Of a DNA stretch of 64,000 bases, positions 46,077 to 54,716 are shown piece by piece. The DNA comes from an uncultured Planctomycetaceae bacterium (GTDB lineage Bacteria; Planctomycetota; Planctomycetia; Planctomycetales; Planctomycetaceae). Under the pieces are notes generated by a model, which saw only the letters and a list, made by a program, of their open reading frames with translations, was not told the DNA's origin and did no database searches. The translations under genes and the position numbers were made by a program. Numbering within the stretch: the stretch's first letter is position 1; each line of letters begins with the position of its first letter. Location: positions 19,562-83,561 of the forward strand of contig CALFSX010000153.1 in NCBI GenBank assembly GCA_937916515.1, given 5' to 3'.

Positions 46077-47474
46077 TCAGCGTTCGATGTGTGGGATTTC
46101 GCGACCATGCGGGTCTTCTGCTGGCGCTGCCAGTTCGTCTGTGATCTGGCGTTGAATTTCCGGGCCAATGAAATGTTCCATCGCTTCGGCGGGATCATGC
46201 AAATGGTCGTGCGGCAAATCAAAGTTCTCGTGAAGATAGGCTTCCCATAATCGGTGTGACCTCACCAAAGAACGACCATAATTGTAGCCTCGAGCCGTAA
46301 GCGAAACACGATTCCCTGAATGATCCAGCAGTTGGCGAGTCTTTAGCCAGCGAATCGAGCCAGCCGCCAGAAAGCCATTCCCAGCCAGTTCGATGCATTC
46401 CTGAACGGTTGAAACCGCTACACCGGCGTCTGCATCGCCGCGTTCCTGTTTACGGAACAATCCGGCCAGCACGTCTTCCGCACAGATTCGAGTTCTTAAG
46501 CGAACCGTTCTGATTGTTCTTCCCAGCAGACCATCAAGCGGCGAAAACACAATTGCAGCCAGCAGCTCAATGCCCGCAACAACGGCGGTCAGCCCCGCCG
46601 CAGAAGAATCCCATTTCAGCGCCAGAAAATAGCCAATGGTTGTCGCTACCGTACCCAATAAGCAAGACAGCCACAGCATAGTCGACAAACGGTTCGTCAA
46701 CAGACGAGCCGTTGCTGGTGGCACAATCAGCAACGCGACCACCAACAGCCCAACAACCCCCATGGCGGAAACCGTGACAATGGCCACCACGGTTGTCAGC
46801 AGATAATGCATCACCCCCGCACTAAACCCCAACGTGACGGCCAAAACTGGATCAAAAGACGTCAGCCGCAGTTCTTTCCAGAACACAATCAGAAACAACA
46901 GCGTGATAACAAGCGACGGTACCAGACTCTGAAAAGAATGTGGCCACAGCCAACCCATCATTGGTCGCAGATCGACACCGGCAAAAGCCAGATCTCCAAA
47001 CAATACGCAATCCAGATCCAGGTGAACGTGCTTCGCCTGAGACACAACGACCACGCCAAAAGCAAACAGCGACGTGAAGACAATTCCAATACTGGAATCT
47101 TCCGGCAAATTGGCAGCTTTGTGAACAAACTGAGTCAGCACGGCAGTCATCACTCCCGCAATCAAGGCACCGATCAACATCGGGACCGGTTCCACGCCAC
47201 CGGTCACAAGGTACACCGCCGCCATTCCCGCCAGAACGGAATGACTTAACGCGTCTCCCAGCAAACTCATCCGACGCAGCACCAGAAAACATCCGGCCAA
47301 CGCACAACAAGTTGCACATAATGCTCCAACAGCAATCGTCCAGAATGCGTTCTGAACGTCAGTCGGAGCCATCGAAAGCAGTTCGGCAATCTTTGTGGTT
47401 AGCCCTTCAAACGGGATCGGCGTTTTCGCGCCAAACAACGTCGCGGATTTATTTAAGACCGTAGCAATGCTCAT
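46077..47474 (-). CDS. Metal ABC transporter permease fused to a DtxR-type repressor domain
   Basis: This 465-aa protein has an ABC-3 permease (residues about 40-315; GCFLVLRRMSLLGDALSHSVLAG, VVGLLVVALLIVPPATARLL). A linker leads to a winged-helix segment (about 330-397, ending LLDHSGNRVSLTARGYNYG) and a DtxR/IdeR-like metal-sensing and dimerisation part: VRSHRLWEAYLHENFDL (His407, Glu411), AMEHFI (Glu433, His434) and EDPHGREIP. The same permease-repressor fusion is known in Chlamydia as YtgCR, where the repressor part is released by cleavage. The ATG start touches the previous gene's stop codon (TGATG). It is the last gene of the operon. Confidence 0.88.
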   Translation of the reverse strand: MSIATVLNKSATLFGAKTPIPFEGLTTKIAELLSMAPTDVQNAFWTIAVGALCATCCALAGCFLVLRRMSLLGDALSHSVLAGMAAVYLVTGGVEPVPMLIGALIAGVMTAVLTQFVHKAANLPEDSSIGIVFTSLFAFGVVVVSQAKHVHLDLDCVLFGDLAFAGVDLRPMMGWLWPHSFQSLVPSLVITLLFLIVFWKELRLTSFDPVLAVTLGFSAGVMHYLLTTVVAIVTVSAMGVVGLLVVALLIVPPATARLLTNRLSTMLWLSCLLGTVATTIGYFLALKWDSSAAGLTAVVAGIELLAAIVFSPLDGLLGRTIRTVRLRTRICAEDVLAGLFRKQERGDADAGVAVSTVQECIELAGNGFLAAGSIRWLKTRQLLDHSGNRVSLTARGYNYGRSLVRSHRLWEAYLHENFDLPHDHLHDPAEAMEHFIGPEIQRQITDELAAPAEDPHGREIPHIER

Positions 47475-48418
47475 CACATGCCACTCCCACGTTTTATCTG
47501 CAAATCGGCTGGCGATTCATCGGCGAACTGTGATTCAGTAACCAACCACGACGGATCAACATCCAGATCACGAGATCGATTTCCGTTCCAAACCACGCCG
47601 CGATGTGGAGCGAACAACCATGACGCAATAAAAATAACTGTCGACGTCATCACAATCAGCGGACCAGTGGGAAGCCCGCTGATATTAGCGCTCACTAATG
47701 TGCCCACAACTCCTGACGCACCGCCGAACAGGCAGGCGATCATCATCATCGTAGACAACCGGTCCGTCCAGAATCTGGCCGCAGACGGCGGAATGATTAA
47801 CAACGCAGCCGTCAAAACAACTCCCACAGCAGGCAATCCAACAACGACTGTGATCGCCGTCAACAGCATTAACGTGAGATCCAGTCCCATCGTCGACCAG
47901 CCCTGCACGCGACAAAACTGTTCATCAAAGCTTAACAGCGTCAATTCCTTATACAGAACCAACACAATAATCGTGGTCACCAGAGCCACGGCGGCAATCT
48001 GCAGCACGTCCGCTTTCAGCATTGTTGCGGCACGGCCGATGATGAAGGATTCCAGATCGGAACCGGGTTCATTGCGATATCTGTTTTGAATAAAACGAGT
48101 CAGCGCGATACCGCCACCATAAAACACGCTCAACACAATTCCCTGAATCGCGTCTTCTCTAAGCCTGGTAAACCGTTTCATCAAAGCAACAACAACCGCT
48201 CCCAGCAGGCCGCTTACCAAAGCGCCGCACAGAAGCAAAATCATCGAACGTGAATGAAACAGCAGAAAGGACAAGCACAGCCCCGGAAGTGCAGAATGAG
48301 CAACAACGTCTCCCACCAACGCACGCCGACGCAGCACGGCAAACGTGCCAACCATCCCGGAAGCCACTCCCAGCAACAGCGTTCCGATAAGTACGATAAG
48401 TGTTTGATTACCCAACAT
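47474..48418 (-). CDS. Metal (Mn/Zn/Fe) ABC transporter permease
   Basis: This 314-aa ABC-3 family membrane protein has about eight hydrophobic segments, LRRRALVGDVVAHSALPGL and GVVLTAALLIIPPSAARFW. The last 45 residues are hydrophilic (NGNRSRDLDVDPSWLVTES...), longer than usual. It pairs with the second, repressor-fused permease to form the channel for metal import. The start is ATG 48418. A short-module interspersed repeat lies between this gene and the ATPase gene. Confidence 0.88.
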   Translation of the reverse strand: MLGNQTLIVLIGTLLLGVASGMVGTFAVLRRRALVGDVVAHSALPGLCLSFLLFHSRSMILLLCGALVSGLLGAVVVALMKRFTRLREDAIQGIVLSVFYGGGIALTRFIQNRYRNEPGSDLESFIIGRAATMLKADVLQIAAVALVTTIIVLVLYKELTLLSFDEQFCRVQGWSTMGLDLTLMLLTAITVVVGLPAVGVVLTAALLIIPPSAARFWTDRLSTMMMIACLFGGASGVVGTLVSANISGLPTGPLIVMTSTVIFIASWLFAPHRGVVWNGNRSRDLDVDPSWLVTESQFADESPADLQIKRGSGM

Positions 48419-48479
48419 AAAATTTTTGATTCTTCTGACCGCAAACGTAGCCAACTTCAGCCCTGCTCACATCTTGTCG

Positions 48480-48562
48480 CAACGACAACGGAGCGGCTCG
48501 ACGATTAGAACGCTTTATCTCCTCCCACTTGCCACACCACGGGGCAAGGGCGAAGCCATTTA
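48480..48562 (+). repeat. Interspersed repeat, short module, inside the metal-uptake operon
   Basis: It contains ACGACAACGGAGCGGCTCGACGATT, TTGCCACACCAC and GGCAAGGGCGAAGCC, followed by ATTTATTATTC. It is oriented opposite to the operon. Its end abuts the ATPase stop codon. Confidence 0.75.
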
Positions 48563-49345
48563 TTATTCGGTCTCTTTTTGTTTCTGCACGGCTTCGGCCA
48601 TCGTATCCAGAATGGACAAGCGACCGCCGTACGTGGCCTGCAGGTTGGCTGAATTGAATGTTGTATCGACAGGCCCCGACGCAACGATGCGCACGTTTAG
48701 CAGCACAACGTCATCGAAGTATTCGGGTACCGTCCTTAGATCATGATGCACGACAACGATTGTGCGTCCTTCTTCGCTAAGTGATTTTAAAAGGTCAAAG
48801 ACAATCCGTTCCGTCGCCGCATCGACGCCGGCCATGGGTTCGTCCATGAAATAGAGTTCCGCTTCCTGAGCGAGTGCTCTGGCCAGAAACACTCGCTGCT
48901 GCTGTCCGCCGGACAATTGGCCAATCTGACGGTTGGCGAAATCCTGCATGCCCACGCGTTCCAGACACTGACTTGCAAGCTCCTTCTGCTTTCGCCCCGG
49001 CCGCCGAAACCAGCCGAGATTCCCGAACGTTCCCATCAAAACAGTTTCGAAAACACTGATCGGAAAGTCCCAATCAACGCTGCCTCGCTGAGGAACATAG
49101 CCAATTCGATGGCGCTGCTTCGCGATTTCTTCGCCCCACGCAGTGACCGTTCCGCTAACCATCGGAACAAGCCCCATCACGGAACGAATCATCGTACTTT
49201 TGCCGGCACCGTTGGGACCAATAATGGCCGTCAGCCCTGGCTTGCGGATCGTCAGGTCGACGTTCCATAAAACAGGCCGCCGGTTGTATGCCACCGTCAT
49301 GTCGTGAACGTCAAGAATGGGCGTGTCTGCTTCAGCTTCAATCAT
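48563..49345 (-). CDS. Metal ABC transporter ATP-binding protein
   Basis: This 260-aa ATPase has Walker [10 protein letters not shown] (43-51), signature [17 protein letters not shown], Walker [13 protein letters not shown] and the switch histidine in [28 protein letters not shown] is typical of the Mn/Zn/Fe (ABC-3) family. It drives uptake with the two permeases downstream. Its start overlaps the binding-protein gene by four bases (ATGA), showing translational coupling. Confidence 0.92.
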   Translation of the reverse strand: MIEAEADTPILDVHDMTVAYNRRPVLWNVDLTIRKPGLTAIIGPNGAGKSTMIRSVMGLVPMVSGTVTAWGEEIAKQRHRIGYVPQRGSVDWDFPISVFETVLMGTFGNLGWFRRPGRKQKELASQCLERVGMQDFANRQIGQLSGGQQQRVFLARALAQEAELYFMDEPMAGVDAATERIVFDLLKSLSEEGRTIVVVHHDLRTVPEYFDDVVLLNVRIVASGPVDTTFNSANLQATYGGRLSILDTMAEAVQKQKETE

Positions 49346-50322
49346 TGAGCCAGCTCCGCGTCTGCAGCCAACGCCGTAGCGATCTCGTTCACGTTATGCA
49401 GCAATGCTCCCGCCAGTGAGCCTTCCGGCGTTCCGTCAGCACCGACAGTGTCAGAAAACAAACGGCCGCCAATCTTAAGCTGGTGGCCCCTGGAATGGCA
49501 TCCTTCAATCAAAGCCGAAATGTTTTTATCCGACACGCTCTGTTCTGTGAATACCGCTGCAATCTTCTTTTCGGACAGTAACGTGATCAACTCGTTCACG
49601 CGCCGCAAGCCTGGTTCACTTTCCGTGGAAATCCCCTGAACGGCTTCCACCTGAAATTGGAATGCTCTTGAGAAGTACTCAAACGCATCGTGGGCCGTTA
49701 CCAGAATTCGCCTGTCGTCAGGAACTGACCGCAGGCGTTCAATGGCCGCTGCTTTGGTTTCAGCCATTTGCTGAGCGAAAGCCGCCGCGGCGGCCATGTA
49801 TTCCTGTTTGCCGGCCGGATCGAAGTCTGCCAGCTGAGCCGCCAGAGATTCACCGCACGTCGCCCACAAGTCCGGATCAAACCAAACGTGCGGGTCCGCA
49901 AGTCCACCTTCTGAACGAATCAGTCGGCCTGGCGATTCAGATGACAAAGCCGCTGTTACGCAAATCACAGGGATGCCGCGATTGTTCAGACTCTCCAGAG
50001 CTCCATCAAACTGACCTTCCAGATGCAGGCCGGAATACACCACAACGTCTGCAGCGGTTAGAGCATTCGTGTCTCGCGGTGACGGTGTGTATGTGTGGGG
50101 ATCGATGCCGGGACCATCCATAATGGCCGTCACGGCAACTCGTTCGCCGCCGATTTGCCGCACCAGATCCTTGATCACGTTGGTGGTACAGACAACCGCA
50201 ATCGGCTTCGAACCACCGTCCTCCGATGTCGCCCCGGAATCGGACGAAGAACCGCAGCCACTCACAAACAGAAGGGAAGTGGCAATCAACAGCGTTACGA
50301 CGGAAGTCATCTTGGTTTTCAT
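49342..50322 (-). CDS. Metal ABC transporter substrate-binding lipoprotein (TroA/ZnuA/YtgA-like)
   Basis: This 326-aa lipoprotein (lipobox FVSGC, Cys23) has the cluster A-I metal ligands His76 (DPHTYTPSP), His145 (DPHVWFDP), His211 (TAHDAFEYF) and Asp291 (FSDTVG). A His-His-His-Asp set is found in TroA, ZnuA and chlamydial YtgA; it does not settle whether Zn, Mn or Fe is carried. [17 protein letters not shown] is typical. It is the first gene of the four-gene operon. An inverted repeat 26 bases upstream is a possible operator. Confidence 0.92.
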   Translation of the reverse strand: MKTKMTSVVTLLIATSLLFVSGCGSSSDSGATSEDGGSKPIAVVCTTNVIKDLVRQIGGERVAVTAIMDGPGIDPHTYTPSPRDTNALTAADVVVYSGLHLEGQFDGALESLNNRGIPVICVTAALSSESPGRLIRSEGGLADPHVWFDPDLWATCGESLAAQLADFDPAGKQEYMAAAAAFAQQMAETKAAAIERLRSVPDDRRILVTAHDAFEYFSRAFQFQVEAVQGISTESEPGLRRVNELITLLSEKKIAAVFTEQSVSDKNISALIEGCHSRGHQLKIGGRLFSDTVGADGTPEGSLAGALLHNVNEIATALAADAELAQ

Positions 50323-50347
50323 ATGTTTTTATTAATCAAAACTTTTA

Positions 50348-50363
50348 TTTTGATCAATCAAAA
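50348..50363 (-). promoter_or_regulatory. Possible operator of the metal-uptake operon
   Basis: TTTTGAT and ATCAAAA form a 7-bp dyad around two bases, with a second, imperfect copy of the half-sites (ATTAATCAAAA) at 50331-50341. Both lie 9 to 41 bases before the start codon at 50322. Position and size fit a DtxR/MntR-type box; the fused repressor encoded at the operon's end is the natural candidate (inference). Confidence 0.5.
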
Positions 50364-50586
50364 ACACATCAGCATCTCACCAAATGCCAGTATTTTAGAC
50401 GAATTCTGCTCCAAAACGTTCCTAAAGCAGGCGTTCTTCAACGCGCCAAGGTTCAACCATGGCGCAGCATCAACAATACCTGCAAAGGTTGACGTTGAAT
50501 TGAACAAGGCCAAAGACGATTGAAGCGACACTCAAGTCGAACGATGTATTGGTTGCTGCAGGAAACTCTACGGCTTAATCTGCACC

Positions 50587-51897
50587 ATGCTTATCCCACT
50601 TAGTACCGACGCCCCCATTTATCATTACCCGATCGCCACTGTCGGAATGATCGTGGTCAATATTTTCTGCTATCTGTTCGCCGGACCAGCAGATCCAGAC
50701 ACGATGTGGATGCTGCACTATGGCACCATAAACCCGATTGAGTGGCTGCTAAGCATGTTCATGCATGCCGATTTCATCCACCTTGCTGGGAACATGTTTT
50801 TTCTTTGGGCGTTCGGGCTGATCGTCGAAGGCAAGCTCGGCTGGCGACGATTTATTGGCGTCTACCTGCTGATTGGACTTAGCCAATGTGCGATAGAGCA
50901 GACAATAATGCTCCATCGGACAGAAGCACGCGTGCTGCAGAACACTCTGGAAGTCGATAGTCGCGATGAATTGGTTGAATGCCTGCTAGCTGAAGACCCG
51001 GAACTTACGAACGAGGAAGCCGAAGAATGGGCTGATCTTGCTATCGCAGGTCTAAGAGGTGCTTCGTGTGGTGCCTCGTCCGTCATCTTTGGACTTCTGG
51101 CAATCTGTATGGTTTGGGCCCCAAAAAACGAATTCCACGTCCTGCTGTTTATTATGTTTCGAGCCATTTCGTTCGACGTCACCATCCTCTGGTATTCAGT
51201 CTGGTACATCGGCTGGGAACTTGTGATGTTTGCAATTGGCGGCTTTGGCGTCAGCTCCGCTGCTCTGCATGTAATGGGAGCGGCCGTTGGATTTGGTATA
51301 GGAGTCCTTTACGTTAAGAAGGACTGGGTCGATTGTGAAAACTGGGACCTGTTCAAAGTTCTTACGGGCAAGTACGGGCGGTTTGCAGACCCATCAACCA
51401 CAGTTGGAAGCCATGCCGACCCAACATTGATGTTTGGCCAATCAAGCGTCGCCGTCCAGGACGACCTTCCCAAAAAGAAAAAGCCGCCCACAAAATCCAG
51501 CCGTCTGCAACGCGTTAACGAACTGATTGATGGCAGTTCGATGATGGAAGCTTCTGAAGAGCTGTTTGCTTTGCAAATGCACGACGAAACCGCAAAGCTG
51601 GATCAGACACGGCTGAAACGCCTGGCTTTGGGGCTGGTGCAGTTATCGATGTCAGACGAAGCCGAAATTTACCTGGAAGAATACATCGAACGGTTTCCAG
51701 ATGATGCGGCTGTGTGCCGCCTGAAACTGGCCGAAATCGAACTCCAACAGCACCGCCCGGCCGCCGCTTTGGCAACTTTAAAGGGCATTCGTTTGTCGAA
51801 GTTGACTGAAGCCCAGCAAAAAATGGCAAAAAAAGTTGCCGGATCCGCAAAAAAACAGGTCCAGGACGGGGTGGAAGACGCTGAAAGAGAGTGGTAA
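50587..51897 (+). CDS. Rhomboid-family intramembrane serine protease with C-terminal helical domain
   Basis: This 436-aa protein has the rhomboid pattern HADFIHLAGNMFFLWAFG (Asn69), a serine motif GASSVIFG (Ser164, normally GxSG) and a catalytic-type histidine in SSAALHVMGAAVGF (His228). Between membrane segments 3 and 4 there is an acidic soluble insertion of about 45 residues (112-156). The C-terminal 150 residues are cytosolic or periplasmic helices of TPR-like character (LVQLSMSDEAEIYLEEYIERFPDD). It probably cleaves membrane proteins; no target is known. It is transcribed away from the metal-uptake operon. Confidence 0.85.
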   Translation: MLIPLSTDAPIYHYPIATVGMIVVNIFCYLFAGPADPDTMWMLHYGTINPIEWLLSMFMHADFIHLAGNMFFLWAFGLIVEGKLGWRRFIGVYLLIGLSQCAIEQTIMLHRTEARVLQNTLEVDSRDELVECLLAEDPELTNEEAEEWADLAIAGLRGASCGASSVIFGLLAICMVWAPKNEFHVLLFIMFRAISFDVTILWYSVWYIGWELVMFAIGGFGVSSAALHVMGAAVGFGIGVLYVKKDWVDCENWDLFKVLTGKYGRFADPSTTVGSHADPTLMFGQSSVAVQDDLPKKKKPPTKSSRLQRVNELIDGSSMMEASEELFALQMHDETAKLDQTRLKRLALGLVQLSMSDEAEIYLEEYIERFPDDAAVCRLKLAEIELQQHRPAAALATLKGIRLSKLTEAQQKMAKKVAGSAKKQVQDGVEDAEREW

Positions 51898-52040
51898 ATC
51901 AGGCGTTTCAGAAGGTGCCGTTGAAATATTTGCTGCAATCCGCCCTCAACCGGACACGGGCGACAGAATGAGAGCTGAAACGGTGTCGTTTGGCTTGTAT
52001 CACATCGACTTGCCCATTAGACTCCCCCGCTCTTGATTGA

Positions 52041-52113
52041 GGGCGGATAGCTCAGTTGGTAGAGCACAGGACTGAAAATCCTGGTGTCGGGGGTTCGAAT
52101 CCCCCTCCGCCCA
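52041..52113 (+). tRNA. tRNA-Phe (anticodon GAA)
   Basis: The 73-nt cloverleaf has acceptor stem GGGCGGA/TCCGCCC, D-arm with AGCTCAGTTGGTAGAGC, anticodon stem CAGGA/TCCTG enclosing CTGAAAA (anticodon GAA), and T-arm GGGGGTTCGAATCCCCC. The terminal CCA is not encoded. Confidence 0.97.
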
Positions 52114-52121
52114 TTATCAAA

Positions 52122-52158
52122 AAAACAGGGTTCTCGACTTAGTCGAGAACCCTGTTTT
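52122..52158. terminator. Bidirectional intrinsic terminator after tRNA-Phe
   Basis: An 18-bp perfect stem (AAAACAGGGTTCTCGACT and its complement) separates the tRNA gene from the convergent isomerase gene; A and T runs at both ends let it work in both directions. Confidence 0.9.
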
Positions 52159-52205
52159 CGTTTGGTGCCAGCAAATCTAACGTGAAGCATGCCTCAAGCC
52201 TGCAT

Positions 52206-53159
52206 TCACACCAACGTAAATGCCTTCTGCAGCATCGCAAGGCTTTTCGGAATTGCGGTCCGAGGATCTTCTTTGCCTTCAAATTCCAACGATACGTATC
52301 CGTTGTAATTGTGAGCTCGAAGAAGCTTGGCAACGCGAGGATAGTCCAGATCCAGCGTATACCACATTCCTCCACCGTAGTAAGTCTTGGCCTGAACCAG
52401 AACGGCATCGTCGGCGATCACTTCCAGACGATCGTACGGGTCTTCCAGAAAATTGCCGGTGTCCAACGTGGTCTTCAGCCATGGCGAATCAATGGCCTTT
52501 ACGATTCTCATGACACCTTCGGCTGTTCGGCCAAGCCCCCAGTGATTTTCCAAACCCAACGTGACACCACATTTTTCCGCCGTTGGCAGACAGTCGATTA
52601 GACCTTGAATCACCCAGCCGAAGCCATCTTCTTCGGTATATCCTTCCAAAGTTGGCTCAATGCCTCGGTTCGCCATCAGCGCATCAAAGTTCTTGCTGGT
52701 TCCCCAGCGGCCTGTGTTTACTCGCATGGTTGGGATACCAAGCTTGTAGGCCAGTTCAATGGAATTGATCGTCTTTTCTGTATTCATTTTGCGAACGTCT
52801 GCGTCAGGGCTCACCCAGCCTTGGTGAGTCGAAAAGCCGCACAGATCCAGACCATTCACAAACGCTCGCTGCTTCAGCTTTTGCAGCGTACCGTTGTCGG
52901 TGTCGGTCATCTGCATTTCCAGAATTTCAACACCATCAAAGCCCCATTCCGCCGCCAAATCGATACATGTCTCAACGGAACGAAGATCTTCGTTCTTGAA
53001 CTGCCAAAACGAATACGTTGAAACTCCAAAACGTGTTCTGCGTGCCGCAGCTGCACGTGGTGCGACGGCAGCTGTAGCCGAGGGGTTTGCTCCTGAAGCG
53101 GCCAGCACTGCTCCGCCGGCGACTGCTGCCATCATTCCGCGGCGACTGAGATTATTCAT
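52206..53159 (-). CDS. Exported sugar phosphate isomerase/epimerase-like protein (xylose isomerase-like TIM barrel)
   Basis: This 317-aa protein has a twin-arginine-type signal (LSRRGMMAAVAGGAVLAASG). The mature part is an AP-endonuclease-2/xylose-isomerase-like TIM barrel: FGVSTYSFWQFKNEDL, GFDGVEILEMQM, LGIPTMRVNTG, GVTLGLENHWG, TTLDTGNFLEDPY and YVSLEFEGKED. The Glu, Asp and His residues at strand ends would bind a metal. Such Tat-exported isomerases are abundant in planctomycetes; the substrate is unknown. The start is ATG 53159. Confidence 0.85.
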   Translation of the reverse strand: MNNLSRRGMMAAVAGGAVLAASGANPSATAAVAPRAAAARRTRFGVSTYSFWQFKNEDLRSVETCIDLAAEWGFDGVEILEMQMTDTDNGTLQKLKQRAFVNGLDLCGFSTHQGWVSPDADVRKMNTEKTINSIELAYKLGIPTMRVNTGRWGTSKNFDALMANRGIEPTLEGYTEEDGFGWVIQGLIDCLPTAEKCGVTLGLENHWGLGRTAEGVMRIVKAIDSPWLKTTLDTGNFLEDPYDRLEVIADDAVLVQAKTYYGGGMWYTLDLDYPRVAKLLRAHNYNGYVSLEFEGKEDPRTAIPKSLAMLQKAFTLV

Positions 53160-53248
53160 GGTACAACTTTCTATATTTTTTAATTCATCAACCCGGTTAC
53201 AACTTCTCGCCACTTTCAGTTCAACATATGGAAACCGATCAGACCGCT

Positions 53249-54610
53249 TCATTCAAGCGATGGCAGTTGAACGCACACCAGTTTTCCAGATGCATTGCGA
53301 GCATAAACTTTGCCGTTGGCCAAAACGGGAGCCGTCCAGCAACGTCCTGAAAGTATCTCCGATTTGGCAAGTTCTTTGAACTCATCAGGGCTGGCTTCAG
53401 CAATCACCAGACTGCCGGTTTCGCTAAGAATTACAAGCTTGCCATTCGCAATCATCAGCGAACCGCAGCCCAGCCCCCGTTCTTTCCACATGACTTCGCC
53501 CGTGTCAAACTTCATGCAGGTGAGCGTGACAACTCGCCCCAGGTTTGAATTCCCGTCAAAGCCATAGAGATAGCCGTTCAGCAGAATGCTGTTGTTAAAG
53601 TGATTTCGCATCGACTTGTTCGTATAGACGGATTTCAGCTCACCCTCACTAAACCTGAACAAACCGCACCCGATGTTGTAGCCGGTTGAAATATAGATGG
53701 AATTTCCGACGATAATTGGCGTTGTCGAATTGGTTCGATAAGGAGACTTCCACTCATGGAACGCAACCTGCGAACCATCATTGGAATTGCTGATTCGCAA
53801 CCCGTCGCAGTCCAGGCTGGCCAAAAGTGACCGACCATCCAGCGAGAATTCCCGTACAGAACCATAGCCAGCCGCGTGCTTCTCAGACTGCCAAAGTTTT
53901 TCTCCCGTCAGGCGATCAAACGACGCGACCCTGCCGCCCTGAACAATTAACTGATCACCCAAAATCAGTGCCGACGAATCGAAGCCCCACTCTGGCATTT
54001 CCACCTGCAACTCCTGCGACAGATTCCTTTCCCAGCGAACTTCTCCGGAACGACGATCCAACGCCAGCAGGCGACCATCAATGCTAAGTGTGTACACAGA
54101 CTCTTCGTGAACTGTTGGCGTTGATCCGGGGCCACCCTCATACAAATTGGCATTCAACTTCGCCAAATAGCTATGCGACCAGACTTCAATGCCAGTTTCG
54201 GCATTCAGGCACCAGACCGTTTCGTTGCCGTCAATGTGCCCCATGGAATACAGAAGCCCATCCTTAACACTGACCGAACTGAATCCGATGCCAATCTCCG
54301 CTGACCACGCAGTCGGCAATCCATCTTCGGGCCAATTTGTAGACCACCCGCCCTCAATAGAAACCCCGTTGAGACCTGGGCCCATCCAGCCCGGCCAATC
54401 GTCTGCGAACAAATGACAACTTATGGTCATGACTGCTAAAAGAGCGACGAGCAGTAATTTTAGAGTCTTAATTAAAACAATGCGTGCACGGTGCGCGCAT
54501 GTTGGCCGTAGCGACAACGGAGCGTCTCGGCGATTCGAACGCCCGACGTCTTCCAGCCAACCACGCCAATGAGTCGAGGACGCCGCCCTGGTTAAATTTC
54601 TGCCATTCAT
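53249..54610 (-). CDS. Secreted PQQ-type beta-propeller protein (start uncertain)
   Basis: The mature protein (from ADDWPGWMGPGLNGVS) is a beta-propeller of about 385 residues with repeated blades (VWCLNAETGIEVWSH, LLALDRRSGEVRWER, VASFDRLTGEKLWQS, MKFDTGEVMWKE), the PQQ/BamB-like pattern of planctomycetes. A clear hydrophobic signal (IKTLKLLLVALLAVMTISC) precedes it, but no ATG, GTG or TTG lies at its start; the first in-frame ATG upstream is 54610, beyond an interspersed repeat, and the next inside is 54430. The coordinates given use 54610. The repeat may have overwritten the original start. Confidence 0.75.
   Translation of the reverse strand: MNGRNLTRAASSTHWRGWLEDVGRSNRRDAPLSLRPTCAHRARIVLIKTLKLLLVALLAVMTISCHLFADDWPGWMGPGLNGVSIEGGWSTNWPEDGLPTAWSAEIGIGFSSVSVKDGLLYSMGHIDGNETVWCLNAETGIEVWSHSYLAKLNANLYEGGPGSTPTVHEESVYTLSIDGRLLALDRRSGEVRWERNLSQELQVEMPEWGFDSSALILGDQLIVQGGRVASFDRLTGEKLWQSEKHAAGYGSVREFSLDGRSLLASLDCDGLRISNSNDGSQVAFHEWKSPYRTNSTTPIIVGNSIYISTGYNIGCGLFRFSEGELKSVYTNKSMRNHFNNSILLNGYLYGFDGNSNLGRVVTLTCMKFDTGEVMWKERGLGCGSLMIANGKLVILSETGSLVIAEASPDEFKELAKSEILSGRCWTAPVLANGKVYARNASGKLVCVQLPSLE
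54461..54598 (+). repeat. Interspersed repeat, short module with a remnant of the long module
   Basis: It starts with TAGAGTCTTA, the end of the long module. The 5' hairpin (TGCGTGCACGGTGCGCGCA), GTAGCGACAACGGAGCGTCTCGG, GACGTCTTCCAGCCAACCACGCCA and a degenerate end palindrome follow. It closely matches the inverted copy at 57545-57690. Confidence 0.8.
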
Positions 54611-54716
54611 AACGATGCTTCAGTTCCGGGACCAATTTCTGAATCGAACATTCTTACCATGTTCTAAACCAGCAGGCGTCCGGCAAACAACGCACATTGC
54701 ATTGAAGGATTTCCGG

